DNA of 64,000 nucleotides from Psococerastis gibbosa (lineage: Eukaryota > Arthropoda > Insecta > Psocodea > Psocidae): contig OZ020487.1 in NCBI GenBank assembly GCA_963971405.1, forward strand, positions 40,025,039 through 40,089,038, in the 5' to 3' direction. This document shows, piece after piece, positions 20,197-31,714 of this stretch. The notes beneath the pieces were generated by a model. The model had not been told where the DNA came from, made no database searches, and saw only the letters and a program-made list of their open reading frames with translations. The translations under genes were made by a program, and so were the position numbers. How positions within the stretch are numbered: the first letter of the stretch is position 1; each line of letters begins with the position of its first letter.

Positions 20197-21400
20197 GTGT
20201 GATACCATAAGGTGTAACAAACAAATTGCCAAGTACCAAATTGCGGTCATAGGAGACGTGGCCATTAGTCCCAGAAATTAAAAATAATACTTTTGGCGGG
20301 AAGCAAAATAAATGTCCCGTCTCTCTAATAAACAAACTCTACGGTAACCGCAATGAGCTATAGGAGAATGGTAACCATTGACAACCAATCTTACTTGGTT
20401 GCCTTAATTCAGTTCTTTAATGATAACCTAATTATTCGCATCACTTTGTCCAACTTACTAGCTGTTAAAGCATCCTTGAAAGAGGTACTAAAATACAGTT
20501 ATTTTGGCATCAATAGCATATGTATTGTCTATAAACAGTTCTATGTAGAAGAGATGGGACATTACACTTCCACTGAGGATATGTTTTTGAATTTCTGATG
20601 CCACCAGCTATGTCTGTGTCACACTCCGAATACCACTAATTGGGACCTTCTAAAGATTAGAGTATTCAGAGTGGACTTATGAGAGGGGAATTATATATAA
20701 GCTTATAGGATGGTACCAAATACCGTATATTATATTAAGACACAAAACATTAATACCACATAGTAACTTAGGGACAACCTAAGCACTTAAGGGACAACAT
20801 AATGAATTGGGGGGGGGGGGGGAACTTAGTTACATAAGGGCTACATGATAACGTACTTACTCATACATCCATAGGAGCTTACTCCTACTTGCACCGTGTA
20901 TCAACTCACATGGTGAATCAGTTCTGTCTCACTAGACTCTATCGACTCTATCTATAGTCTCTAACTATAGTCTCTATGCTTCATCGAACCCATGGTTCGT
21001 GATTTATACATTATGGCTAAGGACATACGTGACGACCAATATCACATTAAATTTACACAACAGAGGTTTGCCGTCTGTCCTCAGCCCTGAGCCTAGGCCA
21101 AGAAGAGCGTATGCTCTTGTGTTAGGCCTGGGGCGTAACAGTCTGATGTATGTCAGCCATGACGGTTTTTTGTTTGTTTGTTCGGAAGCACATAAATCGT
21201 GCTTTGATTTGTCGGTTGAAGACGTGTCAATTTATGGTCGAAGTTCTGATTGGTCGAAGAAGACGAAGAAATTTTAAAAAAATTCTTAACGGCAGTGAAT
21301 TCTCCTTCAGGCGCCATCTTTCTTATTTTGAACTCTGGTATACAGCCAATATAATCAATATGAAATATGTATAATTACAAAGAGCAGACTCTCCTGTTCC
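20197..21400. other. No gene seen; G tract
   Basis: A 14-bp G run sits at about 20810-20822. An 81-codon frame at 20353-20598 has AT-driven composition and no recognisable motif. Confidence 0.3.
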
Positions 21401-21560
21401 AGTGGCGGATCTACAGGGGGGAGGGGGGGGGGAGGCGGTCGCGCCCCTTGGGGTACGGAGGTGGCCACATTATGGTAGACTTCCAAGCAGATTCTCATTT
21501 AATATGTAATAAAATGATAAATTATATGAGTAAATAATAAATTTTATAAGAAACGTGTTT
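21401..21560 (+). mobile_element. hAT-like MITE end with poly-G, one end only
   Basis: Begins CAGTGGCGGATCTACAGGGG followed by G runs, the same style as the CAGTGGCG/CAAGGCCG-ended MITEs with proven 8-bp TSDs elsewhere. The partner end is not found, so the extent is uncertain. Confidence 0.4.
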
Positions 21561-21910
21561 TTACATTAAAATGCACAAACCAATTGCGTTCATTCCCATG
21601 TGAAGACAAACGTGTGGGCGTTATAGTGCAAGCCAAAAAGTAAGTTCACCCTCCACCCTTGAGAAATTCCTGGATTCACGCAATGTTGTACACTTGTACT
21701 GTAGGGTATATAAAATATATTTAAACGGATATATTCATTCGTAGCCAGGAAAGTTAGGGGGTTGCAGATGCCAATATTCCTATAATGCTTGTAATAATCA
21801 AATATAAGAACAATATAAATGACTTTCAATAACTGCTAATATAGTACTAAAGATTATAAAACAGTTATATCGTACATAATATATAGGGCGAGTCACACCA
21901 TATACACCCC
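21561..21910. other. No gene seen
   Basis: No feature recognised. Confidence 0.3.
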
Positions 21911-22182
21911 CTTATTTCGGTTACATTGTGAGGAAATTTAAAATTTGGGGTGGAACTATCTCTCGGGGGCAATTTAAATTTTTGGGGTTCCCCATAAATG
22001 GTTCCCCATTATTGGGGTAGTCGTATCCGTTTACAATTTAAAATTCTGAGATACCGACTATGATCCCCGAAACTACCGTTGTTTTTGGGAGCCCAAAAAT
22101 TTCTATTGCCACCAAGAGATAGTTCAACCCTGAATTTTTTTTATAGATATTCAAAATACCTCATAATTACCGAAATAATTAA
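21911..22182. mobile_element. Palindromic fold-back element (~270 bp)
   Basis: Ends CTTATTTCGGT and ACCGAAATAATTAAG are complementary. The inner arms share GAACTATCTCT, GGCAAT and AAATTTTTGGG with their complements. Arms have diverged noticeably, implying an older insertion than the one at 11677. Confidence 0.65.
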
Positions 22183-22214
22183 GTCAAATAACCCTGCGTT
22201 TACATTATAACACT

Positions 22215-22360
22215 ATTTTGTCGACTGCCCCCACCAGCGGGCGTACTATTTTTAATCTTAACCTGGTATTAAAAATGTAAACAAGACAATTTTTCAATGG
22301 AAAGTGCCATTCAAAATTGTTTTGTTTACATTTTAATCCCAGGAATAACTTAGCACATTG
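22215..22360. mobile_element. MITE family B copy
   Basis: Palindromic around ATGGAAAGTGCCATTC, with arms TTTTTAATCTTAACCTGG and ATTTTAATCCCAGGAATAAC. The left end is near CAGCGGGCGTACTA. Confidence 0.75.
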
Positions 22361-23275
22361 ACTGCTGTGTCCGCCAATTTTAACGGACAGAACATTTTCA
22401 ATGCGCGCCATCCATCCATGTTAAGGTGGTCATGCTGGGAAAGTCGCCATTTTGACCCAGAAACACCGTATTATTCATTGTGGTCCGCTCTTTTTAAATA
22501 ACGTAAGCTAAACACTGTAATATCCAACAAAATTCGTGGACGCAACCTTTTAGTGAGGCATACGCGGTCTCCTTCGAAAAAAATGCTGTCCGCCAAAAAT
22601 GTCGGACATTGAGCTCGTCCGGAATTTTCATAATTTGGACTGGCAGTCAATGTGATAATACAAAACTACATTGTAGGCCCGCTGAAGCAAAATCCTGATT
22701 AATAGGGTATCGGTATACCATATACGATATATACCCGTATGTACATGTGTCGATAAAATAATAATACGGTAATCACAGAGGTAAGGAGCATAGACTGAAT
22801 AGAACGAAAAAATTGATCTAATATTCGTTTGACAAGGAGGAAGCCTTATAGTGGGCGTTTTTTCATCTTCGATCTTCCCTTTTTCTGTATAAATCCAAAA
22901 AGGATTTAAGTGAATAACCAAAAAGGTAATTCAGACGTTCTCCCGCTTTCGACTCACCTGGCTTGGACTTTCGAAAAAAAATTGGGTCAGAGTGCTCGCA
23001 CCTTTAGGCATTTTTTTGTTATAAAATTGGTTGGAAATTCCATTCTTTGCGATTTCCTTTATTGCCTTTTCATTCTGTTTTACGGTTGTGAACATAATGA
23101 ATAGCTGATGTATCCTTTATTTTGTATGTAGGTACCTACTACAATATTTGCTCGAGTCATAAATTAATTAGAAATTTTGCTGACTTTGCATGGCATAATA
23201 AATTAAAATAATGGCACAAAAATCCTTCTTATTACATTGGCGAGACAACCCCCAAAATTAAATTGAACTTCGAGG
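22361..23275. other. No gene seen
   Basis: Contains short open frames without motifs. Nothing supported. Confidence 0.3.
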
Positions 23276-23470
23276 ATTTCATCCACCTACCTATTGAGAC
23301 AACGACCAATGTTCGGCTTCTAAGAAATGTATTTTTATCTTATTACCCCCAGAGCCTAAAACCAGTCCCGCTCAAAATGTTATTATGTAGCCTAGGTATG
23401 TAGCTTACTAGTATGTACACAGTCTTTACGACAAATCAACAATTTCAAGATGGCGGGCAGTCAAAGTGAA
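23276..23470 (-). repeat. Dispersed repeat R2, partial reverse copy
   Basis: Reverse match to the 3' half of R2 (CCTAAAACCAG, ATTGAGACAACGACCAAT). Confidence 0.55.
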
Positions 23471-23522
23471 GAAAGTGTGATACTTGCACAAAAGTTCATG
23501 CTCGTCTACATTTAGTAGTTTA

Positions 23523-23875
23523 AAAAACGGCCTTACCATGTTGATTCCACTAAAGCAGAGCATGTTTCAAGCTGCGGCAACTTGGTAGTGTGCACAGCGT
23601 TGGCAGGGGAACCTGGTGGGACATGATAACGCGCTTAAGCAGTATAAGTCGAGTCTTGGTCACCTCCGGTTTAATCGCGTGACTTTACTATGTTCCCCAA
23701 GTGGTTCGGAATCCACTGTAATCAGGAGGTCCACCCTGTTAGTCAACTCCCCTTTCCCCGAGAGTCTGCCCTTAGGGTGCCTCAAGTTAACAAACAGACT
23801 CACTCCACCCGCCAGGCTGACAGGGTTGCTTAAAGCAGAAATGCTGAAGGCAGGCGTTAGAAACAACAACAGTAG
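23523..23875 (+). repeat. SINE-like S3, long copy
   Basis: Runs from GGCCTTACCATGTTGA to the CAGGCGTTAGAAACAACAAC tail. It includes an extra block (TTAACAAACAGACTCACTCC) also seen in the 10808 copy. TSD not resolved. Confidence 0.8.
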
Positions 23876-23994
23876 TAGTTTAAAAGGCGGAAAGCGGGGT
23901 CGGCATTTGCGCGAAATGAGTTCTAGTATACGATCATAGTACAATATCATAAGTATTTATACGGGAAGGAGAAACGGCGTCGGCACTTCGGACT
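23876..23994. other. Short unique stretch
   Basis: Nothing recognised. Confidence 0.3.
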
Positions 23995-24190
23995 TCGGTG
24001 GCAAGATGGCAGCGTGCTTGTACTTGTTCGCGTCTCTACACACCTTGCGATCGGAAACGTGTCGTAACTCAACACAAGTACGTATCAGGTTACTTAGTGA
24101 GGCGGTTGAAGAGGTAAATCGGATACATCCATTAAATTGTATCTAATTTGTTAATTTGTTTTATAAAAAAGGAAAAATAAAGAAACTTGT
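23995..24190 (-). repeat. Dispersed repeat R3, reverse copy
   Basis: Contains GCGTGCTTGTACTTG, CGATCGGAAACGTGTCGTAA and GAGGCGGTTGAAGAGGT, matching 41095-41260 in reverse. Confidence 0.65.
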
Positions 24191-24455
24191 ATGAAATTTG
24201 CCTACACCGGTTTGACCAGAGTGGAAAAAGGGATTTTGTATAACTTTCATAGCATTGTAACTATTGTAAAACAAGTTGTTTGCCCGCAAATCGAAGAAAC
24301 AGACAGACCGATACACCGACAAGCAGACAGACATTTCGTAAAAAACACTTTTTTGGTTCCGGGGACATCAAAACGTGTAAATCCACTGTAATTCCGAAAT
24401 TGGACATTTCGACCATCGCAAAGCTTTCCTTATACGTAAAAATAGGAAAGCAATA
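24191..24455 (-). mobile_element. Element Q, partial reverse copy
   Basis: Left end region only: AACACTTTTTTGGTTCC, AAACGTGTAAATCCA, GCAAAGCTTTCCTTATACG, with a decayed CAGA run at about 24299-24332. Confidence 0.7.
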
Positions 24456-24871
24456 AAAATAAATTATACCGGATTGTGCGTTATTCCATGGGCGACCAAA
24501 GTCTAGATTATTTAGTACTCTTAATTGATGCAGTTTCTTATACGTATTCGTATATTAGCTTAAATTCCGTGTTGCCCCATTTCGCCCAAATGATCTCAAT
24601 TCCTCTAAAAGCAGATATTCTTAACAGAATGAGATGAAGCAGAATCATTAGTATGTGTGCAGGTGGTCATTAGTCTGTGTGTGGAATCAATAGCGAATGT
24701 GTCATGGTGTAATTGCTACTCTTGTAAGTTATAATGGATCCGCCACCATTTCTCTGGCTGTAATTTCTGACTTGTCGGCCGCCCTCCCCCCCTCCTAACC
24801 CCTCTCCCCCCCCCCCCCCCGCCCCAACCCAAAGCCCCATCTCTTCACCCTAAATTTATGAGGATATTATA
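24456..24871. other. No gene seen; long C tract
   Basis: C-rich run at about 24783-24823, the longest in this part. No gene. Confidence 0.35.
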
Positions 24872-25078
24872 ACGTATAGTCCACGCAAAATGAGAAAAGT
24901 GTATGGACATGGAATGTTTTAATCCTGTGCAACACTATAAAAATATTCTTTGCACAATTTTTGTTATGCCTTGCATCCAATGCAACAAGGTAATGGTGCA
25001 AGAAATATTTTTATAGTGTTGCACAGGATCAAAATATTCCATGTCCATAATTTTCTCATTTTGCGTGAACTATACCCG
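24872..25078. mobile_element. Palindromic fold-back element (~205 bp)
   Basis: Arms of about 90 bp share CGCAAAATGAGAAAA, ATGGACATGGAAT and TGTGCAACACTATAAAAATA with their complements, around a ~25-bp centre near 24968-24998. Edges are near GTATAGTCCACGC and GCGTGAACTATAC. Confidence 0.8.
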
Positions 25079-25162
25079 GTGCAGTCTATAGGCTACGGCG
25101 TAGGTTACCATGGCAGCTTATAATATATTCTTCTCATAAATAAATATATTAATAATGCCTTT

Positions 25163-25365
25163 TTTTGGTTCTATTACTAAGCCAACCTGGTGGAGTTAGG
25201 GCTATAGAGCCCTCTCACACTCAATTAGGAAGACCCGGGACCGCCTGCTTTACATGCCCTCCGAAGCATGGCCAGAAAATGTAGCAAGTGTGGGACTCGA
25301 AACAACAGCCTTTCGGGTGAAATTTGGAGTCTGTGCCCAATACTCTACATGTCCATTCATGTGAG
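25163..25365 (-). repeat. SINE-1, nearly full-length reverse copy
   Basis: Carries AAGCCAACCTGGTGGAGTTA, CTTTACATGCCCTCCGAAGC, GTGTGGGACTCGAAACAACA (box-B region with one change) and CTTTCGGGTGAAATTTGGAG. Confidence 0.75.
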
Positions 25366-26310
25366 TGAATCCTACCCTGCCAACGGATTTGAATATGGAG
25401 ACCGATGGAGTTGAGAGGGGGTGGCAGGAAACCTCAACCATCAGCATCCGCATAATGTGGTAAGAGGTGTCAGATGGGCCTGTCGCTGTGCTAAATAGGC
25501 AAAATCAACCCTTTACTCCATATAATCCATGCCAACAAATGCTCTATCGAAAATAAATGTAAAAAAAATTATATTGCAGTGTTATAATATGCGGTGTATT
25601 ATAACACTGACATTAAATTAACTTCGGTTGAATCGGTAACCTCCAAGTAATAACCGTAATTTCGGTTTTAAAACAATGTCATTACATAGACTACTTGTGC
25701 AGACGCTGCATGAAGTTGAGTGTGCAAAATGTGAGGACCGCATTCTACACATAGTTTTGATCATAGAAAACGTTGCAGATTATGAATCTGGATGTTGCCA
25801 AGGGTCTTTGTTGGTACATTTTTATTTAATACCCCATCCCCTTAGATATCAAGTAAATGGACTAAACAAATATTTTGGAACCATTTTAATGATTGTTCTA
25901 GTGACAATAACCAATTGTTTCTTATATAAGATACTTATAGCTTACAGGTATAGCTAGTCAATTTTAAAAAAAAGTTTAAAATAAAAACAGGAATTGTTGT
26001 TAAAAAAATATTTAATACGACAAATCAAATTAGCACTACGATATAAGTCAAATAAATACAAATAACCAATCAGAACATTTAACATTAATATTGAAAAAAT
26101 CATTTTAGCGCAAACATTCGACTATTTTATTGTATTATGTTTTGAATTTTTGTTTCGTTTTGCAATTTCGTTGTTTCGGACTGTTCCTTTGTCAATATTA
26201 ATGTTTGCAACTGCATTGAAATCCTGGATATTAATATTTTGACACATGGGGTCTCAAATCCATATCCCCCCACCCATGTATTTTAACAATTTACGCCAAT
26301 GATAAAAAGC
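25366..26310. other. No gene seen
   Basis: A 93-codon frame at 25676-25957 (+) has Cys-containing and hydrophobic segments but no recognisable domain or clear splice sites. Left uncalled. Confidence 0.3.
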
Positions 26311-26317
26311 CTCTACT

Positions 26318-26640
26318 TACTTACTTACTTTTCCTCGCTTTTGTCCCTATAAGGGGTCAGCGATACGGTGTCATATTCTCTTCCACACCTTGCAATTTTG
26401 TGCTTCGACCGAATTTGCTCCTACAACTCTAAGTCTTTGCGGACTTTTGCTTCTACCGATAGCCTAGGCCTTCCTCGTCTTCTTCCTCAGCTTCGATATG
26501 TTTCACCCACCTTATCACGTCATCTTGCTCTCATCATTCATCTTCTCAATTCTCTTCTCTTCCTCTTTCTTCTGTTCCTCAGGACATTATTATTTAAAAA
26601 AATTACAGCCTTTTTTTAAAGAAATGAGCAGAAAATGGTT
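26318..26640. repeat. Possible LINE-associated repeat (pyrimidine-rich)
   Basis: TACTTACTTACTT run, then a T/C-rich segment with CCTATAAGGGGTCAGCGATA and CACCTTATCACGTCATCTTG. The style resembles untranslated parts of invertebrate LINEs. No second copy exists in this window to confirm it. Confidence 0.25.
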
Positions 26641-27238
26641 CTAGTTACTCACACTATACAACATCTGGGACCCCGACTTGGTGAAATACAAAATTCCAAA
26701 TTTGTTTAGGTACAGCGTTCAAATTTGTTTTTCAAATAAATGAGTCTCATTTAATTCGTATGCCAAGATCCAAGGTGTAAAAGACCTAGGGGGTATGAGA
26801 GATTCCCGTGCTCTTAAATGAGAGATGGAAAATATTCAAGAGAAATATTCTAACCTTTATTACGCTGTTTTTCCTTGCCGTAACTCATTGCTTTTATCTC
26901 ATATTCCTCCTCTTCATATAAAAGAAGATATTAGTATTTACCAAAGCTCTGAAATTATTTTCCTTGGATAGGAAATTCCTCACAAGAGGATTTACCCAAA
27001 ATTGTCTGCTTTTGACTAAGAAAATTCCTACCTTACTGTACTGTATTTTTGCAAAAAGCTTAAATTCATGCTCTACAATAGTTCCATACCGTTATCCAGG
27101 CAAAAACTCCATCCTATTTAGCAATAGTTATATAATATAACTTCTTTCATTTAAATATGTCTACTCAACCCTGATGGGTACCCTATACCTTCACAGGTAG
27201 GGGAAAACGCGGATACAACTACAACACCCGAAATACAG
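26641..27238 (+). pseudogene. Possible decayed RT-like coding remnant
   Basis: At about 26769-26930 the plus strand reads KIQGVKDLGG, then ENIQEKYSNLYYAVFPCRNS and LLLSHIPPLHIKEDI in the same frame with stops. VKDLG is a common motif C-terminal to the palm of non-LTR RTs, but the rest is not diagnostic. Confidence 0.25.
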
Positions 27239-27385
27239 CAAGGCCGTGCCCAGGTTTTTATTTGAAACTCTAATAAATTTATTCCAATTCTTCAAACAAT
27301 ACAGGTTTACAAAAACTTGTTTCAGTGGGGGGGGGGGGGGGTCCAGACCACTTGGACGCCCCCCCCCCGTTCTGGGCATGGCCAT
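27239..27385. mobile_element. hAT-like MITE with poly-G/poly-C
   Basis: Ends CAAGGCCGTGCCCAGG and CTGGGCATGGCC are imperfect inverted repeats. The inside has G14 and C10 tracts near 27327-27370. TSD not clear. Confidence 0.5.
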
Positions 27386-27844
27386 GTACATAATCAAGCG
27401 AGAGTATCCTCTACCACTCTACCAGTCATTAGTGTTGTCGTGCTCCCCCACTTTTTCTTTCATTTCAAAAAAACTTAAAAAAATGAGGTTAAAATTTATT
27501 ACAAGGTGTGGTCTATAAAACAGTAAAGCTTTCGTGACTAGAGAGATTAACCAGGTCACCTTTACGTGTGCTGCCATTAACGGGATGAACCCCATACCGT
27601 GCCTCCTGTAGTTGGTTACAGTTAAGTACTTATTGGCGCCATCACTCACCGAAGACCCTCATTCAAGAATGGCTCAAGCCACCGAGACACTCCATTTCAT
27701 AAGGAAGTGAAAAATCGAGGGCAACTTTAGGAGAAGAATCATTTTCTTTTTTTTTGTCTCTCTGGATCGGATATAGTCGTGAACATGGCAGAATACTTAG
27801 CTATAGGATTAGGCCATTACTTACAAGCAATACATTGGTGCCGG
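27386..27844. other. No gene seen
   Basis: Nothing supported. Confidence 0.3.
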
Positions 27845-28022
27845 CAAGGCCGTAGCCAAGGGGAGGTTCATGGGGGTTCAACCCCCCCCCCCCCCCGATA
27901 TGAAATGGTTTCATACTAGATAGAATCGGATTTTGAGAGGAAAAATAAAAACCCACTATGTAGTACCCAATGAAATTTCTAAACCCCCCCCCCCCCCGAA
28001 AAAACTCCTGGCTACGGCCTTG
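27845..28022. mobile_element. hAT MITE family G, perfect 8-bp TSD
   Basis: 178 bp. Ends CAAGGCCGTAGCCAAGG and CTCCTGGCTACGGCCTTG. GGTGCCGG is duplicated exactly at 27837-27844 and 28023-28030. Interior C15 tracts near 27883-27896 and 27983-27997. A second copy at 54822-55002 has the same length and its own TSD. Confidence 0.93.
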
Positions 28023-28030
28023 GGTGCCGG

Positions 28031-28150
28031 TGGTTGTACTTGTGCGAGTCTCTACAAACTATGCGATCGGAGACGTGCCGTAACTCGACTCAGGTATCAC
28101 CTACGGAGGCATTCATTAAATTGTTTGTAAAAGATTAGTCTTAAAAAATA
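28031..28150 (-). repeat. Dispersed repeat R3, partial
   Basis: GTGGTTGTACTTGTGCGAGT, GCGATCGGAGACGTGCCGTA. The hAT element at 27845 landed at the edge of this copy. Confidence 0.6.
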
Positions 28151-29084
28151 AAAAATTCGTTATTTTTATTTACTGTACAATACAGTACATATCTATGAAG
28201 GCCTTTGATCATTGACCATTGACCATTTTATGGTGTAACCCAAACATAACGTATAGTCAATATATTGTATATATGGTTATAGTGAACTCCCTAATATTTT
28301 ATATAACACCGTAATTCTGTTGTCTGGCAACTTTAATTGATTCGGAGCTGAAAAGAGCCCGTGTAGTTTACTCCATAACGCGCATCCCGCACTTACAATT
28401 TGTAAATGTAAAAGCAATAAAATTAGTCAGCACATGCACGAATGTGGATGCCATTGCAAATTGCTGTATGATTGCATCATTTTCCAGCATATTTTCCAGT
28501 TTGCTTAGTTACTTGTTTTATTATTTAAACCAAATATTTGTGCATGGCACTGTTGCAGAACATAGGGTATTCTTGATGTAGCTCTTCGATATATGGTTGG
28601 TTTGATTACTGGTATTTCCAATTTTTTGGAAAACAACATAGGGTAAGAGCTAATCATTTAAATCCTCATTTGATTTTTATTTTTATACTGTATATGTAGT
28701 ATGGCAAAATCGCTATTTAAGCACCTCCTGAAATATATAAACTTTTATGATACACAAGACATTTTTTAATATAATATATATATATATAAACATAAAATTA
28801 GTCTATAAATGAAATCATCTAAATGGAAGATGCCGAAGACGTATTCAAGATATAGGACTTACTTGATCGATTTTTCTTAATTAGAGATAGTTCACAAGAC
28901 AAAGCCTATTGTCTTTTAAGACATTATGTAAGGTATTTTAAGAGAGGTCTAAAGATCATTGTTTTTTTTTTCTTCAATATAATGGCTCTGGGTCAAAAAC
29001 TAATTAATTAGCTCTCCCACTTATTGTTTAAAGAAATAAGGCGCAGTTATTGTTATGAAGGTAAGACGTATTTGTGACAGTAAC
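28151..29084. other. No gene seen
   Basis: AT-rich. A TA-repeat at about 28771-28788. No exon found. Confidence 0.3.
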
Positions 29085-29310
29085 TGAGAGCGGCGAGAAA
29101 TGCTACTAACTTCCCTAAATTGCTAAGAGACCATCTCTTAGAGGTTAACTGTCACTGAGGCACTAGCACAATGACAATGATAGAACTAGCCAACCTGATT
29201 TTGACGATTTTACTGTATGCTTTCTTGTCGATTACCTACTTGTTGATTACTTGATTGTATATTGTAACAGAAATATATATATGTTTTATATTTATACATA
29301 TATATTTATT
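29085..29310 (+). pseudogene. CR1/Jockey-like LINE C-terminus and 3' UTR, copy 1
   Basis: Reads LRAARNATNFPKLLRDHLL, the last residues of a non-LTR RT (pattern LP-x-ELR...FKxxLKxHLL), followed by a short 3' UTR ending in ATATATATG-type tail. The same segment recurs at 43750-43990 and 55325-55530. Confidence 0.7.
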
Positions 29311-29466
29311 TAAATCAATTTTATGCAGACAAGACGTTACAATACACACTGTATTATATTGTATTTATGCATTTATTGACGACAATGCCAGGACTTAAAT
29401 GTAGGAGAAAGATGGGACATATATTTTTGAATTTCTGGGGCCACTCGCAAGTCTCCTATGAGTAGA
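29311..29466. other. Short AT-rich spacer
   Basis: Nothing recognised; includes the left TSD TGAGTAGA (29459-29466). Confidence 0.4.
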
Positions 29467-30442
29467 CAGTGGCGTAAATAACACTCCCGCAACCCCCGCG
29501 GCGCGGGGGGGGGGGGCAGCATTGCTGGGGCGCACTTCAGTTCCCAAAAATAATAAGATAATTTAGAAATCTACGTAATTAATAAAAATATTAAATATCA
29601 ATTTGTTATCCATGTTGACTATAATTATGCAATTAGGAATTTCATCTCATTTAAAACTAAAAAATATCTTTCTCGCCAATCCTGCTCTTCACCAGTGGCT
29701 GCAGAATGCACTAGGTACCAACAAAACCAGACAGCGGCTGGTACGTTTTCCATTATTATTTTATTATTTATACTACAAACTTTTTCTTCCCATTCCACCA
29801 AGACCGTGGGCGAGGGGGGCTTATTGGGCTGCAGCCCCCTCCCCCCACCAAAATGAAAAGTTGAGAATTAAATGCATCTAGTACGGTAACATGAATATAT
29901 CTTCGTATGTAAATTATAAGCTTTACTGCTGTTAAAATCGTAAAACGCCACTATTTCGTGCCTATTTTTTCAAAATTTTATACATCATATATCAATAAGC
30001 ATTCCTTTGTAAGTTTTGTAAAAATCTACACTTTACTGCTGTTAAAATGAGTAAAATCCAACTATATTACACTTATATTTTCAATTTTTTCCTCGGGGGA
30101 GACTCCCGGGCCCCCTCTACGTACAATATTATTTCTATAAAATCTAAGCCGTCGTAATGGTAACATGACGCATATCCACAAAATGTTATCTGGCTGTGTC
30201 CCCACTAAATTAGCATTTTACGTGCCTATGCTATCATATATAGCCTACGAGTAACACAATAACCTCTGATGAATACACTAGATAGGATCACAGCCACCCC
30301 AAAAAAAAATCCTGGCTACGGCCTTGCATTCCACTATTGACTATATCACTTATAATAAAGAGGAGACAATATGACAAAGTAGGGCGCACCAAATGTATTG
30401 CGGGGGGGGGGGGCGGCACAGCAAAAGTTATTTACGCTACTG
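29467..30442. mobile_element. hAT-type MITE with TSD TGAGTAGA, interrupted by a second hAT element
   Basis: Ends CAGTGGCGTAAATAAC and GTTATTTACGCTACTG. TGAGTAGA is exact at 29459-29466 and 30443-30450. It holds G12-type tracts near both ends (29505-29516, 30402-30413). Removing the nested element and one TSD leaves ~440 bp. Confidence 0.93.
29799..30326. mobile_element. Nested hAT MITE, TSD CATTCCAC
   Basis: 528 bp. Ends CAAGACCGTGGGCGAGG and TCCTGGCTACGGCCTTG. CATTCCAC at 29791-29798 and 30327-30334. Lies wholly inside the element at 29467-30442, so it is younger. Shares its interior with 58838-59060. Confidence 0.92.
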
Positions 30443-30450
30443 TGAGTAGA

Positions 30451-30735
30451 CAATGCTGGATTTAAAAAGTATTTTTGGCACGCTTGAATGCCCCATCTCT
30501 CTTATATGTATAAAACTCGTCAGGATCACTTATGTATACGATACATTACGTGTCGTGGGATAGTGTGAAATCATTTAGGCATATTCTTCGAGTTTTCCAT
30601 AAATATACCTATCTAGAAAGCATTTCATCGCCGTAAGAATGCATTGATCGGGAATACGGAACATTCCGTAGATTGATTGATATTTTCAGCTGTGTTACTG
30701 CAATGCTTAACGGTGCATGTAATAGAGCCCTGGTT
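30451..30735. other. No gene seen
   Basis: Nothing supported. Confidence 0.3.
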
Positions 30736-31015
30736 TCCAAGGCAGTAAATCAGTTTCCAAAAGTTGCAAAATCTCCTCGTTCAGCTGAATTTTCTGTCTC
30801 TTGTTGTATTGCCAGCTGGTCTCTAGACTCAACCTCCCGCATCAGAGGATTAATTGGATTGATTCACATTTCAATAATATCTGCTTATACTTTAACTGCT
30901 TCTTCTGGCGAAGATTTTCGGCAATTTGGACCTTGGAGACTGATCTGAAAAGTGTAGACGTGCTTTTGCCAAAAACACGGTCTCACTTTGTTCAAACTGG
31001 ATCTTCCTTCATATG
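30736..31015 (-). pseudogene. Possible LINE-derived coding remnant
   Basis: The minus strand at about 30960-30880 reads FRSVSKVQIAENLRQKKQL, similar to the LINE C-terminus FRSAVSKVKIAMMIANLR seen at 44556-44612. Further on, MREVESRDQLAIQQETENSA with coiled-coil character. GC content is a little above the surroundings. A diverged retrotransposon is the best guess. Confidence 0.3.
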
Positions 31016-31449
31016 TGAATGGTAAAACATTACATATTAAAAGTAGTAAATACATATGTACAAGACTAAATAAAATATTTCAGTAGACCTAATAAAACAA
31101 TAATATTGGTATTGACTTATTGTTGTTAGAATTTGAAATGATAACTCTGTTTCGCGCCAAAGAAACAAGAGATCATCGGCGTCGTTTGTTTATTGGTACC
31201 GGAACCGGGCATGAGCGAAATATGACCTTTTGAAGGCGATATGGAGAGAAAGAGACAATTCATACTTGGTTCAAACCTAAAGTGATAGGTACCTACAGTA
31301 GGTATACATTTACATACCAACAGCATCTGCTAAAATGCTGTAGCAAAAAATTATAAACAAGGCAATACTATAAGAATCGGCTGAACCGTACAATACCGTG
31401 CACATGACAATGTAAGGCCTAATTAATGGATTCTACTCCCCGAACACGA
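31016..31449. other. No gene seen
   Basis: Nothing supported. Confidence 0.3.
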
Positions 31450-31558
31450 GAGAATGACACTTGGAACACTTTTTTTTTATTCGAAAACTTGCATAAACGA
31501 AATACCGAATTTATTCGAGTTTATTCGTGTTCCAAGTACCTCCCTATCGTAATCGGCT
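31450..31558. repeat. Hairpin element H, copy 1
   Basis: GACACTTGGAACAC pairs with GTGTTCCAAGT across a ~60-bp AT-rich loop, and CGTAATCGGCTAG is the remnant of the outer stem. Better copies are at 56010-56085 and 59454-59533. Confidence 0.55.
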
Positions 31559-31565
31559 AGTATAC

Positions 31566-31714
31566 CTGCGGGCCAGTATGGCGATTATAGTACTACATTA
31601 TTCTCGTGGTTAAAAATGTAAACGAAGCAATTTGGACAGCACTTTCCATTATCTTGTTAACATTTTTAATCTCATGTTAAGATTAAAAATAATCGCCATA
31701 ATAGGCCCGCTGAA
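31566..31714. mobile_element. MITE family B copy
   Basis: CGGGCCAGTATGGCGATTAT ... AATCGCCATAATAGGCCCGC; inner TTAAAAATGTAAACGAAGCA and complement-type TTGTTAACATTTTTAATC. Confidence 0.8.

Noticed and set aside
20353-20598. 81-codon plus frame
   Set aside because: No recognisable domain and hydrophobic AT-driven composition.
25676-25957. 93-codon plus frame
   Set aside because: No motif, no convincing splice or start context; composition follows the AT-rich background.
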